Part shown: positions 19,308-30,600 of the stretch, piece by piece | Position numbering within the stretch: position 1 is the stretch's first letter | Layout of the letters: each line of letters begins with the position of its first letter | Assembly: GCF_030686865.1 (NCBI RefSeq) | Contig: NZ_JAQYUS010000003.1 | Location: 342,232-406,231, forward strand | DNA length: 64,000 nucleotides | Source of the DNA: Kaistella sp. SH40-3 | GTDB lineage: Bacteria; Bacteroidota; Bacteroidia; Flavobacteriales; Weeksellaceae | Direction of reading: 5' to 3' | Made by a program: the position numbers and the translations under genes | The notes under the pieces: model-generated | What the model was told of the DNA's origin: nothing | The model's database searches: none | Seen by the model: the letters and a program-made list of their open reading frames with translations, nothing else

Positions 19308-22300
19308 TTATCTGGATATTTTTCTGTTCGTCACTTCACCGTCAATGGTGGTTATTTTCAGCACATACATTCCGTTGGTGATGGCAGACGCATCCAGAAC
19401 TCCCTGTTTTTTATTAGGTTTCAGAACTGCCATCAGTTTTCCGGAGGCATCATAAACTTCTACTTTGGCAATCAATTTTGGCGACTGGATTACAAAGTTA
19501 TCACTATCGCGATAGACCACGATTCCTTCTTTCGATGCACTATCAGTGACCAGAACAACTTCCGGTTTGTAAATAATTTCGAAACGACCGTTGGTATCGC
19601 CTTTTACCGCAGTAAAAACATAAGCACCCTGACTCAGATTGGTAATCGTTCCAGTTTCTTTGTCCAGAAGGTAAATATTTTGAGTGTCTTCAAAAATACC
19701 TTCCGCATTTCCAAGCGAAATGGCATAAGTTCCATTCTGGAAGAAGTTGGCACCCACTGGAACTCGATCCTCTACGGAGAATTGTTCAGTTTTACCCTGG
19801 ATCAACAATTTTTTATCAGGCAAGATAGAGTAAAACAAATCTGAATAGTTATCAAACGCTTCCGCATCATAATCCTGCTCATAATCATTAGTTGCTCCTA
19901 CCACATAACCAATTAACTGTGAATTAACGATTTGCGAAGGTGCGGTTAAATTAATCCAAAATCTATTTTTCGCCGCATTCTCTTTCTGGAAGAAAGTTGC
20001 CGAAGAACCTACTCTTAAATCATGGCCAGAAGAATAAGAGTTTTTAAAAGTAAGGGTGCCATTTGCTTTGGCTTGAACGATAAATCCCTGCCCAACACTC
20101 ACCTTACCATTTGCGGTATACGGCACTCCACCAGTTCCATTAAGCACTGCATAATTATTGCCACCATACCCATAACCCATTTGGTACTGTTCATAAGAGA
20201 TATTGGTCCAGAACCAGGCGCTGTTATAAATCAAGGCTGAATTTCCCAAATACAATTCATTAAAATCAATATTTGATGGATAAGGGTTCCCAATTAAATT
20301 ATAACCATGAACCACTCCAACAGGATTATCTGCGGATTTAGTAAGTGCAATACTGAAATCTCCATTATTTGGCGCCCCTTTAAACATATATGTTTTTCCG
20401 TAAGAAGTACCTAAGTTAGTTTCTGCCTGTACTGCATAACCTTTCGCAGCAGTAAAGGTCAGATCCGGTGTTTCATAAAACCGGTCATTAGATTCTCTGT
20501 AATCATAAAACCGGTTATTCGGCGTACCTGGTGAAAAACCACCTGCCCCTTTTGTTTGCTGACCTGCAACCGGAGAACTCCAGTACACATAATCGATAAA
20601 AGTTCCTGGATTGTAATCGATATTGGTCACACTGCGCTCTGCGGTGATATTTCCGCTGTTAATTAATTTGGAAGGATTTATTTGGAGTAGATTTCCATCG
20701 CTCTGCACAACAAAATTCGCATCACCAGCATTATTGATAATTGCATCGGTTACGGTTAAGGTCTGGTTTGGATTGATGGTCAGTTTACCACCTGAATCAA
20801 CTGTAAGAGATTTCGCTATTGCGGTAGGAACATTTACAACCACATTTTTACCGTTCGGAATGTTTATACATCGATCATCCGTATAAGTTGGGCTTAATGG
20901 TGCACCTAAAGGCAACCAGTTATTATCGACAGACCAATTACCTAAATTTGCAGTGAATTTTTTCTTGTTATGAACAATTGTAGAAGTCGTAGATTTAGCA
21001 CATGGGGAAATACTTGTACTTAACGTATACAATTGCGAACCGTTTGGCGCAGCATAAAGCGTACTAACATTTCCACCGCTGTAAGGTACAGTTAAAGAAA
21101 CATCGGTATAAAGTCCGGCATTGGGTGACCATACTACAGGAGGAATAGTTCCTGCAATTTTAATATTATCAAGTGACCAGGTATTTAAGCCGTCACTGTC
21201 TCCAGAATATCTAAATCTAATATAAACCGTAGAACCTGCGTAAAATGATAAATCTACTATAGGAGAAACAGAAACATCAACATTATTACCAATACCTAGA
21301 GTTGACCATAGAATATTCCAGTTTGTAGTATCGGTTGAAATTTCCATATAAATATTTCTAGTAAAATTATTATTCCTTGCCTGAAACCTACTTTTAAAAG
21401 TGAGATTAGCAGCCGAATAACCGTCTAGTGAAATAGGAAGATAATTCTGCGGTAATCCAGAATTAGGACATATATACCAATCACTATTATATCCATTATT
21501 GACTCGTACAAATTGAAACTCAGTTGCCGTACCACCTGCTAGATTCGTATTTGACAATACCATATCAACGCCTAAACTCACAGGATTAGCACCTCCAGTT
21601 GACAAACCATATTTTGTCCAGCCATAACTCAAGGGTGTTCCATTTTCTTCAAATCGAACAGCAGGAGGCATTCCCACAATATCAAGTTGTACATAATCCT
21701 CACTGCAGGAAGTTGACCCCGTTGGTGACAGCGTTTGCTGAATGGTATAATTCTTTGGAGTAGGCCGAACAGAAACGTCAATTTTTTTGACAGTAGTCCT
21801 TGTTCCGCTTCTCCCTGTTACAGTATAAGTGGTTGTTTGAGTAGGCGTAGCCACTACAGTCGGACCCGTTGCTACATCTAAGGTTGCAGTCGGACTCCAC
21901 GTGTAGGTAAATGGCGGAACAGCTGTTCCTGCTGCAGTTAAACTGGTAGAAAGATCCCGGCAAATTGGCAAGGCTGCAGAAGAAGTTATAGTGATTGGAA
22001 TTGAGGGCAATATGATAATGGTATAGTCTTCATATTCACTATATCCACCAGTTGTACAAGATGTAATTTGCCCATTAGCGCTATTTGCAATTCTCAACCG
22101 ATATGAACCTGCAGGCTGCTCATATGGAATTGTATAATCTGCGGCATAATTATTTGCATAAATTGTTGTCGAAAAAATAGTCTCTCCGGCATCGTTAAAA
22201 TCTCCATCACTATTCCAATCTACCCACCCCCAAAATAAATCTGGAATGAAATTACTGTTTGTAGTTATAGCCATATTTATTACTGCACCTGCATCAACAG

Positions 22301-24014
22301 TAAGAACCTGACTCGTATAATTTCCGTAAATATTGCTATTTACTGTAGTATTATTAATATTGGTAATACCTCCTGTTGTTTTAAAATTGGTTATATAATA
22401 TCCTGTTGAACCTGTAGGTGTACAATAAAGCAAAGAAGGGATAGCAGCAACCTCTACACCCGTACTCCAAAGCGTACCATTTCTGGTGAATATTTTATAA
22501 AAATATGGTGTGCCGTTTGTTAAACCTACAATGGTTTGTGGGGAAGCAGTTCCTTTATATGCTACAAAACCGTTTCCAAAACTGGTACCACTACCATAAG
22601 TTAAATTACCTCCGTAAACTGAACCATTTCCAGTTGGTGCCCCACCTGTATTTGCAGCGGGAGATACTACAATCATTATTTCAGAATAACAACCTGTTGG
22701 TGCAGTCCAGGAAACTGATGATGATGCATTGGCTACAGACGCAACCGCTCCTGTCACATTATTTGGCACAGTTGCAATATAAGTTTGTGTATTTCCAGCA
22801 GCAGGAGTTCCCGTAGCGGTACCTAATGAGAAAGTAGTATCACCTGGAACTACACTTGCTGAAATCGTATTACCAATAACAGCGCAAGGCGTATCGGTGG
22901 TAATGAAAATGTAGCCAGTTGCATCTTTTGCAATGGTTTGACTATTAAAACCTGGAAAAATTTTTGAACCAGTAACTCCAGGGTTGGTATAAGTACTCAA
23001 AGTAGCATCTGCTACATCTAAAGTAGCATCTGCAGAATATCTCACTTTCAGATTCGGCACATCACTTGCAATATAAGTGCCAGCAGTTGTTATTTTTAAG
23101 CCAGTTAATGTAGCACTTGCTACAGTAGTAGTAATTCTAAAACTATAAATAATATTGTTTGTTGTGCTTTGGGTGAGGTTTCCTGCTGCAATATTATTAG
23201 TAGTAAGAGTAATGGTTGGTGGTATAGTTGGCTTTGGTTTTAATGCTACCAGGATACCACCGTTTCTTTCTGCGCCTGACAATGTAGCTACTCCTGCTCC
23301 TGTTGGTCCTGCTGATGGTTTCAGTGCCCACGCTATACCAACAGAAGAACCATCATTATTATCCCCTTGACGAATATCCACCAATTCGCTTAGTGCACCT
23401 GGAGATGTTATTGTACTCCAGTTATCCCATGAGCGGTTACTTCCTGCAGCCTGTCCTAACATGACAACTGCAGCATTGGGTGAAACAGTTGTTAACGAAG
23501 TTGCAATCACTCCAGTTTGACTACCTTGAACAGAAATCAAACCTGCAGCCATATCAAAAGGGGTTGCTCCTGAAACATCAACACCAGAAAATGCAACAAT
23601 TCCACCTGAAGCACTAACCGTATTATTACCCAATGCAAATGCATAACTATTTGGCTCAATATTAATGTCAGTAACTATCTTATATAAAACTGCGCCATAT
23701 CGCAAAGTTGTTCCTTCTAAACTTCTACCATCCACAAGAGTCCATCCTGTTAAAGAAGGTGGAATTAAAATATTACCTTGTTTTGAAATGCTTACCAACA
23801 TAACATCTCCATTAACTAAGCCAGCTGGCCTGTTAATGGTTAGCACTGTATTAGTACTATTATTCGTTGCGCTTGCTCTTACCGCAATCTGACTATACAA
23901 ATTGGTAGAAACCCCAAAAAGAGTAAATAAAGCAATGAGTAAAGTTTTGGTAAAATTCTCAAAGTAAAACGATAAAGGTCTTGTCACTTTAAAAAAGGTA
24001 GAATTATTTTTCAT
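19308..24014 (-). CDS. giant T9SS-secreted protein C (1568 aa), GEVED and Ig-like domains
   Basis: An extended signal peptide (about residues 1-42, ending NLYSQ) leads into an unassigned beta-rich domain (about 43-260). Next come repeats with Ser/Thr-rich strands, a fibronectin-III-like part (about 425-520), a GEVED domain (about 527-665, WGWVDWNSDGDFNDAGE), an Ig-like segment (about 670-755) and a lectin-like jelly roll (about 790-985, FRYSGDSDGLNTWSLDNIK). The shared C-terminal module starts near 1019 and contains YYWSSPV-like and YNLIGNPYPSNIDFNELYLG stretches very close to protein B. The sorting signal is VLVTDSASKEGIVVYRDSD...VEVYDASGKL. The last ~20 residues and the downstream DNA are nearly identical to protein D. 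The long opposite-strand frame over this 3' end is a shadow. Confidence 0.88.
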   Translation of the reverse strand: MKNNSTFFKVTRPLSFYFENFTKTLLIALFTLFGVSTNLYSQIAVRASATNNSTNTVLTINRPAGLVNGDVMLVSISKQGNILIPPSLTGWTLVDGRSLEGTTLRYGAVLYKIVTDINIEPNSYAFALGNNTVSASGGIVAFSGVDVSGATPFDMAAGLISVQGSQTGVIATSLTTVSPNAAVVMLGQAAGSNRSWDNWSTITSPGALSELVDIRQGDNNDGSSVGIAWALKPSAGPTGAGVATLSGAERNGGILVALKPKPTIPPTITLTTNNIAAGNLTQSTTNNIIYSFRITTTVASATLTGLKITTAGTYIASDVPNLKVRYSADATLDVADATLSTYTNPGVTGSKIFPGFNSQTIAKDATGYIFITTDTPCAVIGNTISASVVPGDTTFSLGTATGTPAAGNTQTYIATVPNNVTGAVASVANASSSVSWTAPTGCYSEIMIVVSPAANTGGAPTGNGSVYGGNLTYGSGTSFGNGFVAYKGTASPQTIVGLTNGTPYFYKIFTRNGTLWSTGVEVAAIPSLLYCTPTGSTGYYITNFKTTGGITNINNTTVNSNIYGNYTSQVLTVDAGAVINMAITTNSNFIPDLFWGWVDWNSDGDFNDAGETIFSTTIYANNYAADYTIPYEQPAGSYRLRIANSANGQITSCTTGGYSEYEDYTIIILPSIPITITSSAALPICRDLSTSLTAAGTAVPPFTYTWSPTATLDVATGPTVVATPTQTTTYTVTGRSGTRTTVKKIDVSVRPTPKNYTIQQTLSPTGSTSCSEDYVQLDIVGMPPAVRFEENGTPLSYGWTKYGLSTGGANPVSLGVDMVLSNTNLAGGTATEFQFVRVNNGYNSDWYICPNSGLPQNYLPISLDGYSAANLTFKSRFQARNNNFTRNIYMEISTDTTNWNILWSTLGIGNNVDVSVSPIVDLSFYAGSTVYIRFRYSGDSDGLNTWSLDNIKIAGTIPPVVWSPNAGLYTDVSLTVPYSGGNVSTLYAAPNGSQLYTLSTSISPCAKSTTSTIVHNKKKFTANLGNWSVDNNWLPLGAPLSPTYTDDRCINIPNGKNVVVNVPTAIAKSLTVDSGGKLTINPNQTLTVTDAIINNAGDANFVVQSDGNLLQINPSKLINSGNITAERSVTNIDYNPGTFIDYVYWSSPVAGQQTKGAGGFSPGTPNNRFYDYRESNDRFYETPDLTFTAAKGYAVQAETNLGTSYGKTYMFKGAPNNGDFSIALTKSADNPVGVVHGYNLIGNPYPSNIDFNELYLGNSALIYNSAWFWTNISYEQYQMGYGYGGNNYAVLNGTGGVPYTANGKVSVGQGFIVQAKANGTLTFKNSYSSGHDLRVGSSATFFQKENAAKNRFWINLTAPSQIVNSQLIGYVVGATNDYEQDYDAEAFDNYSDLFYSILPDKKLLIQGKTEQFSVEDRVPVGANFFQNGTYAISLGNAEGIFEDTQNIYLLDKETGTITNLSQGAYVFTAVKGDTNGRFEIIYKPEVVLVTDSASKEGIVVYRDSDNFVIQSPKLIAKVEVYDASGKLMAVLKPNKKQGVLDASAITNGMYVLKITTIDGEVTNRKISR

Positions 24015-24079
24015 GACTATAGAATTTTGTGTTTAATACAGAATTAAAAGAAAACCAATTTTACATTCCATATTTATAA

Positions 24080-24087
24080 CAAATTTA
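24080..24087 (-). promoter_or_regulatory. putative promoter of protein C gene, -7 box
   Basis: The minus strand reads TAAATTTG (TAnnTTTG), 65 nt before the ATG. Confidence 0.45.
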
Positions 24088-24277
24088 TAAAATAGTTTCC
24101 CTATTCATAACATTTGTATGTTTTATTTACAAAAAACATATTATTATAGACAAATGTTTATATTAATCGTTTTTTCAATAGAAAATAACTAAAAAGTGAT
24201 TAAACCCTGACAGCTAGCGGATTATAATTAATAACAAAAAAATTACGAACCCAAGAGAAAGTATAAAAAAGGCTATT

Positions 24278-24630
24278 ATTGCGAGGAGAATAGAACAAAT
24301 AACGATGCAGTCTCACCGCTTTTTCAATAGTTAATTCAGCAGCAACATAAATCAGCATAATTTCCAGAAACAAATGCTGCGTCAAAATGAGGACACACCA
24401 TCATTGCGAAAAGAAAAGAATGAACGACGAAATAATCTAAAATAGTATTTAATGAACTGTTTTAATTGAGTGCTTAAGCAGCAAAATAAAGTTTACATAA
24501 TTATTAAAAACAAATACACCTTTGCAATGGCAGCAACGGTTTATTTTTGAGGAAAAAGGAACGAATGATGAAACAATCTCACTTCGCACTCAATGAGACG
24601 GTTTAATCGAGATTGCTTCATTGCTGCCAC
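24278..24630. repeat. degenerate ATTGCGAGGAG/AACGAYGAARCAATCT repeats
   Basis: Three decayed copies of a repeat of about 35 bp, around 24278-24314, 24401-24438 and 24547-24585. Each begins near ATTGCGAGGAG and ends near ACGACGAAACAATCTC; a partial inverted copy (GAGATTGCTTCATTGC) is at 24609-24624. They fill most of the gap between protein C and protein D genes. I recall the intact form as a widespread dispersed bacterial repeat. An open frame of 61 codons on the minus strand here is not credible as a gene. Confidence 0.55.
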
Positions 24631-24650
24631 TTGCAGTCACATTCAGATAC

Positions 24651-24675
24651 AAAAAAATCCTCCGAAGAGGATTTC
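24651..24675 (-). terminator. Rho-independent terminator with UUCG loop
   Basis: Hairpin ATCCTC/GAGGAT with TTCG loop and seven T on the minus strand, about 11 nt after the stop of protein D gene. Stem and spacing are identical to the terminator of protein C gene. Confidence 0.88.
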
Positions 24676-24685
24676 AATTAAAAGT

Positions 24686-27600
24686 TTATCTGGATATCTT
24701 TCTGTTGACAACTTCACCATCAACTGTAGTGATTTTGAGCACGTACATTCCGTTTGCGATTCCAGAGACATTGAAGATTGCCCTTTTGTCATTTGCCTTT
24801 AAGACGGTTATCAATTTACCGGATGAATCATAAACTTGAATCATGGACATAATCTTTGGTGATTTGACAACAAAATCATCCTGATCTCTATATATGACAA
24901 TACTTTCTTTCACTTTAGTATCAGTCACCAAAACAGTTTCTGGTCGATAAATAATTTCAAACCTTCCAGTGCTTGCTCCTGAATTCGCAGCAAAAACATA
25001 ACTGTCCTCACTTAGATTAGTTACCATACCCGTTTGTTTATCTTTCAAATAAATGTTCTGACCCTGATTAAATACTCCTTCTTTGTCTCCCAAAGCAATC
25101 GTATAATTCCCAGCAGTAAAATGTTGAGTTCCTAATGAAATTTCATCGGTGTTAAGGAAACTGCTGCGACCATTGATCGAGACTTGTTCACCTTGTACGA
25201 TACTATAAATCAGATCAGAATTCTCTAAGGCTCGGGAATCTTCTGCACCGAATAGATTGTTTCCGCCCGCAAAGTAAACCACAGCAATCGTAGATTTTAT
25301 TCCCGATGGCGCAGTCATGTGCAGCCAATATCGATCATCCTGCTTTGACTTACCATAAAATACAGAACCCGTATTATCTTCTAATCTTATATGATTGGAA
25401 TAGTTTAATACTTTATTTTCTCCAACAGCCTTAACCATAAAACCTTGTCCAACTTTTACAATATTATTCGGTATTCTAGGACTTTCTCCAGCGATTTTTC
25501 CTACTCCAACAGCAGACACTCCTGTTCCGCCAGTTCCTGTAACTGCATTAAATATAGCGTATGCATTCCCAGTGTAATTACTTCCTAATTGCTCATAAAT
25601 ACCATTTACAGTATTATCCCAAAATCTGAAGGTAGGCTCTATTGATGTACTGTTATCTTTAAACAACACATTTAAATCTAAATTAGATGGATAAGGATTA
25701 CCTACTAAATTGTAACCAAAGGACTCACCTGAAAAGGCCAAACTATAGGCAACTTTACCATTAACCGGTTTACCATAGAAAAATGCAATCGGAACTGCAC
25801 CTGAATTATAAGCCGGCTCTTTTATCGCCAGTGACCTTCCTGGAATATAGGCACCACTTGAATTATAGAACCTGTTATTTGTTTCATTATAATAAAGAAC
25901 CGACGGCGCAATGACTGCTGATCCATCATCTTTTCTGTAAAGGTCAGTTTTCAGATTACCATTCTCCACGGGAGAAATAAGGTAATTATATTCCTTTCTA
26001 TCAGCATTTCTGAACGTAAGTGTACGCTTCACCAATACATTTCCTGAATTTATTGCAGCATCATTAAGTTGAATCAAATTACCATCACTTTCAATAATCA
26101 CACTTCCATTATTAATGATACCATCTTTAATCGTTATACTCGTATTTGGATTCACCGTTAAAACAACACCATTATTCACCTCACAACTACAAGCTTCAAG
26201 TTTCTCCGCAGCGGAAGTCGTATAATCTTTTGCAAAAATTAAAGAAGTTGTTGCATTTGGCAAACCATCGCTCCAGCCTAAAGTTGCTCCATTCCAAGTG
26301 GTAGTTTTAATGATCACTGTTGCGACACTTGAATATTTCTCAGCGCAGTCCCCATTTTGTAAAACTGCTCTAATATAAGTTGTCGCAGTTACAGGTCCAA
26401 TTTCTGCTCCAGAAAGAGTTGTTGTGAAATTGGAAAGGTTCGTAACATTATTAGGATTACTTTCAGTATTAGCACTAAAATTGATATCTGTAGATTTTTG
26501 CCAGTGCAAAATTTTCCCAACACTTCCTGTTAATTTTAATTCAGTAGGAACAGTACCCGCACAAATTTGCTGTGTACTCTTTGCGATAATTCCACCATTA
26601 GATTGCGGGAAAATATAAACTGGGATATTGGTATCTGTCGCAGAAAACCCATTCGCATCCCGAACAGTAAGGGTATAATCTGTTTTGCCAACGGTCGTTG
26701 TTGGAATATCAACCTGTACTGCATTAGGTAAACCATTGGACCACTCATACGTAAAAGGCGCATCTCCGCCAGACGTCACTGCATTCATGGTGTGGGTAGA
26801 ATTCAGACAAAAATCTCCATAACCATAAACCTCAAGACTTATAGTTCCAGCTTTTAATCCGGTGAAGGCAGAAATTTGCCCGCTTGTTAAGATCGCATTT
26901 TCTGCTACTAAGGTATTATTAGACAATACCCCGAATTTCTTCCAAGGATTGGTCACAACATTAAACACTCCATTGAGTTGTGCCGCTGCGATTTCGCCTT
27001 GTGGGCCTGAAATATCAGCAGGATCATACTTTGCAGTTATTGTGGCAACCGCATTTGAAATACCGGTTTGCTGCACATTCCAGTATTTATCTAAATAGCT
27101 CTGTACACTATTGTTGTTTGGATGTTTTGAATGAGTGACATTCACCCCTACAAAAGCATTCGAAAAATCTCCTGCAGTTAATTCTACAGTGATTGGTGCA
27201 TAACTCGGCGCTCCATCTAATTCACCAATTGGGAATAAATAACTTCCGATTCCTGTGAATGGTCTGCGAACTACACCCGTTCCGTCTGCAACAATCATAT
27301 TATTTGTGCTAAAAGTTCCAGAAACTGGATTACTTCCAAGCGTTAAATTTTTGTCACCAATTACAATATTTCCTTTTGTAAGGGTCAGTGTACCGTCAAC
27401 TCTAATGTCTTTCGCAAGAATAACTGCGCCTGTTTCTTTGTTTACAATTAAATTATTAAAGTTAATCGCAGCCGTTCCAACTATTGTTTGATCAGAAACA
27501 CCAGCCAAATTGATTGTTTTTCCTGTGAAAGGAACAGTTTGATTTAGAGTCAGATTTCCTCTTACATTTAAAGTTGTTGAAGCAAATGTAACTCCCGTTC

Positions 27601-30600
27601 CATTAACTATTAAATGATGATAACCACCAAATGCTTCTCCACCCGGAGCAGGAATTACTTGATTTATTCCTTTAAATTCTATTGTGTTTGGAATTAAGGC
27701 AGTAAACATAGTTCCGTTATTTGTCAAAGTACCAGCGATGCTCATATAATTTCCTTCGGATGGACGAATTCCTCCACCTACTGGAATAGTTACATTATTA
27801 AATGTGGTACTTCCAGAAATAGTAGCATCAAGATTATTGAATGTTACAGAACTCGTGCCTGTTCCCGGATTGAAAATTCCATTATTTTGCCAAACTCCAG
27901 CCCCAGCAGTAAGAAATAACTGTGAAGTATCTGTAGAGTTTACAATAGCACCAGTTTCTATAACTAAAGAACCTATAGTTTCAGAAGGATTTAATGTAGG
28001 ATCATTATTAGTTGTCGTAGCATCTGGAATAATAACTTTTGTATCAGTACCAGGTTTTACATTTGGCGTCCAATTCTCAATTGTTGTCCAAGAATCGCTA
28101 ACAGAACCGTTCCAAACTATCTGACCAATACCCTGAGTATCATCTAATGTTATATACACTTTGTCAAATTGATTTTCAAAGTATTCCCCAACGTTTGCAT
28201 TAGAGATTTCTACCCAATTGTCAGTAAGGTTGTTACTTGACTTTCCTTGTTCAAAATTTACTGAACCAGTTACTTTATGTCCCCAAAATACTAATTTAGT
28301 TTCTGTATTTCCATTCAATTCACTATCTAAATAATGCTGACGAATAATCGCTTTTGTACTAATTCCACCAGTTTGAATAATATCATAGAAACGTTGAATT
28401 GCGCCTGTTCTCCAAGATGGTGCCGCGCCAATTGTCAATTTAGCACTCATCGAAGTAGGAAGTGTTCCTGCTGGAGGAAAAATAATTGAAGAATTTGGAT
28501 GTCCAAAAGTGTACAATTTATTGGGCACGAATCCATCTCTTTTAATAATTCCAGTTACTTCGCCAACTCCGGTATTTGCTCCGTCAGGTCCCATTGTTAG
28601 TGTAAAAGAAGCCATATCCAAACTTCCCTTTGTTGAGCTAGCATTTGCTGCTGGTAAATCTAGTTTACCATTTACAGTTACATTAGCAACTGCAGTTGTT
28701 CCCGCAGTTGCGGATAAAGTTAAATTGTTATAATTTCCAGCAACTAATGTTTGAGCTATCGAGGCTGCATTCATATTCAAAATACCTGTACCGTTCCAAG
28801 TTTTACCAGATGAAAATGGTATTGCAGATGTGTTTTGTGTTAGAATTGTTCCATTATTTTGAATCGAAGTTAAAGTTCCTCCTAATGGAATGGTAACTAA
28901 ATCTAAAGTTTGTAAAGCATCAACTTGTAGAAGTTGGTTTACTAAAAAAGGATTTGCAACCTTAACTGTATTTGCAGTCGCTCCTATTAAACTGAAAGAG
29001 TCAAAAAGATTGGTTGCTCCAGGAGTGGTCTGATCAAAACTTAAAGTTGGATTTTGAATTCCTCTTACAACCAATTTACTGGTTGACCCACCGGTTAATC
29101 CGGCTGGAAAGCCCTCATTATCTACAGTTCCTGCAATCGTAAGTGTTTTATCTTTAATGGACAATTTACCACCGTTAAATTTCAGTCTCGTTTGAACGGA
29201 TAAATCATTTGATAAACTTGCATTTCCTTGTAAAACGAAATCTTCAGCAATACCATCAAAGGAAACTGTGTTCGGTGACACGGGGTTTGCAATAACTTCA
29301 ATATCATCAATAGCGAATTCATCTTGTGCGCCTGTTCCTGAAACTAATGATCCTGACCATCTGATATAAAAATAGCCACCCTTCGCGATATTTCCAGTAG
29401 GTATCGTCACAACTCGATAATAGGCTTTCCAGCTAGGTGCTAAATCTGCGGTCGGTGGTGAAATTACTTCTACTATAGGTTGATCTGTAAAAGTTCCCGT
29501 AGGCGTTGCTCCGTAACTGAAAGTAATTTTTGAAGAAGCCTCTTGATCATTATAGACATAAACTTTATAGCCAATATTTACGCTGGTCATCGCAGCGTCA
29601 TTTTGATTCTGAATTCTTAAAGTAATTGATCCTGGATTAAAATCAGCAGAAGTTCCAGTACCACCAGGTTGAATGCCTAAGGTGTAGTTTGGATTCTTAA
29701 AAGTTCCAACATTAAACGCGTAGATTCCAGTATCGTCTTCCTCACCATCAGAAGGACCATTTTCGTAACTACTGTCTTCTACGCTGTTTCCAGCAAAAGC
29801 AATATTTCCACCTGAAAAACCTGAAAATGCCCAGGCATTGGAATCCAATTGTCCGCTTTCAACAATTTTAGACATTCCAATTCCTTGAAACGTATCAAGA
29901 TTGACTCCATCAACCGTATCGTCAAAGTTTATTTTATAAGAGGTATTTGCTAACTTAACTTGCAAACCAACTGGACTATTTAAAGTAGTCGTGTTTCCAG
30001 TTGCGCCATCTGAACGATAATTCTCGGTAGCAGGAAGACCATTAAATTCTACAATGGAAATATGATAAACTGTGCTTGGCTGCAGACCTGTGATTTGAAC
30101 TGAACTACCAGCGCCTTTATAAACCACAAAGTTTCCAGTTCCAATTTGAGAGCCCGTTCCAAAAGCAGCATTTGCATTATAGGTAATCCCATCTTTAGGC
30201 AATGCTGTAACTGCACCAGCTTCTTTAACCAGTACTAATCGTTGGACTCCATTTCCATTGTCCCAATTTATTTTAAATCCAGTTGAGGTAATAGGGTTAA
30301 AAGTAATAGAAGAAGCATTGATTGTTGGTTCCGCAGCGTAAACTCGTCCGGAAACCGCAACTAGTTTAGTTAATGCATTCGGAGAAGTATGAGAAATATT
30401 TCCTGTGTAATTTCCTGGCAAAGCAGAGGCTTTAAGACGTGTACGCAATGTTATTGGCTGTCCTGTCAGAGTGCCAAAACCAACATTGTATGGCAATGTT
30501 AAATTATCGGCATAGCTAATTTCATCTTTTGAAATTTCAAAATTTGCTGGAGCATTTACGGTTGCGGCGGCCAATAAATTACTTCCGCTTATTGTGTACG

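Noticed and set aside
19002..19844. A 280-codon plus-strand frame
   Set aside because: It lies antisense to the well-supported 3' end of protein C gene and the 5' end of protein B gene, crosses the terminator and promoter, and its translation has no domain character.
24200..24385. Minus-strand frame of 61 codons
   Set aside because: It overlaps the decayed ATTGCGAGGAG repeats and has no supporting signals.
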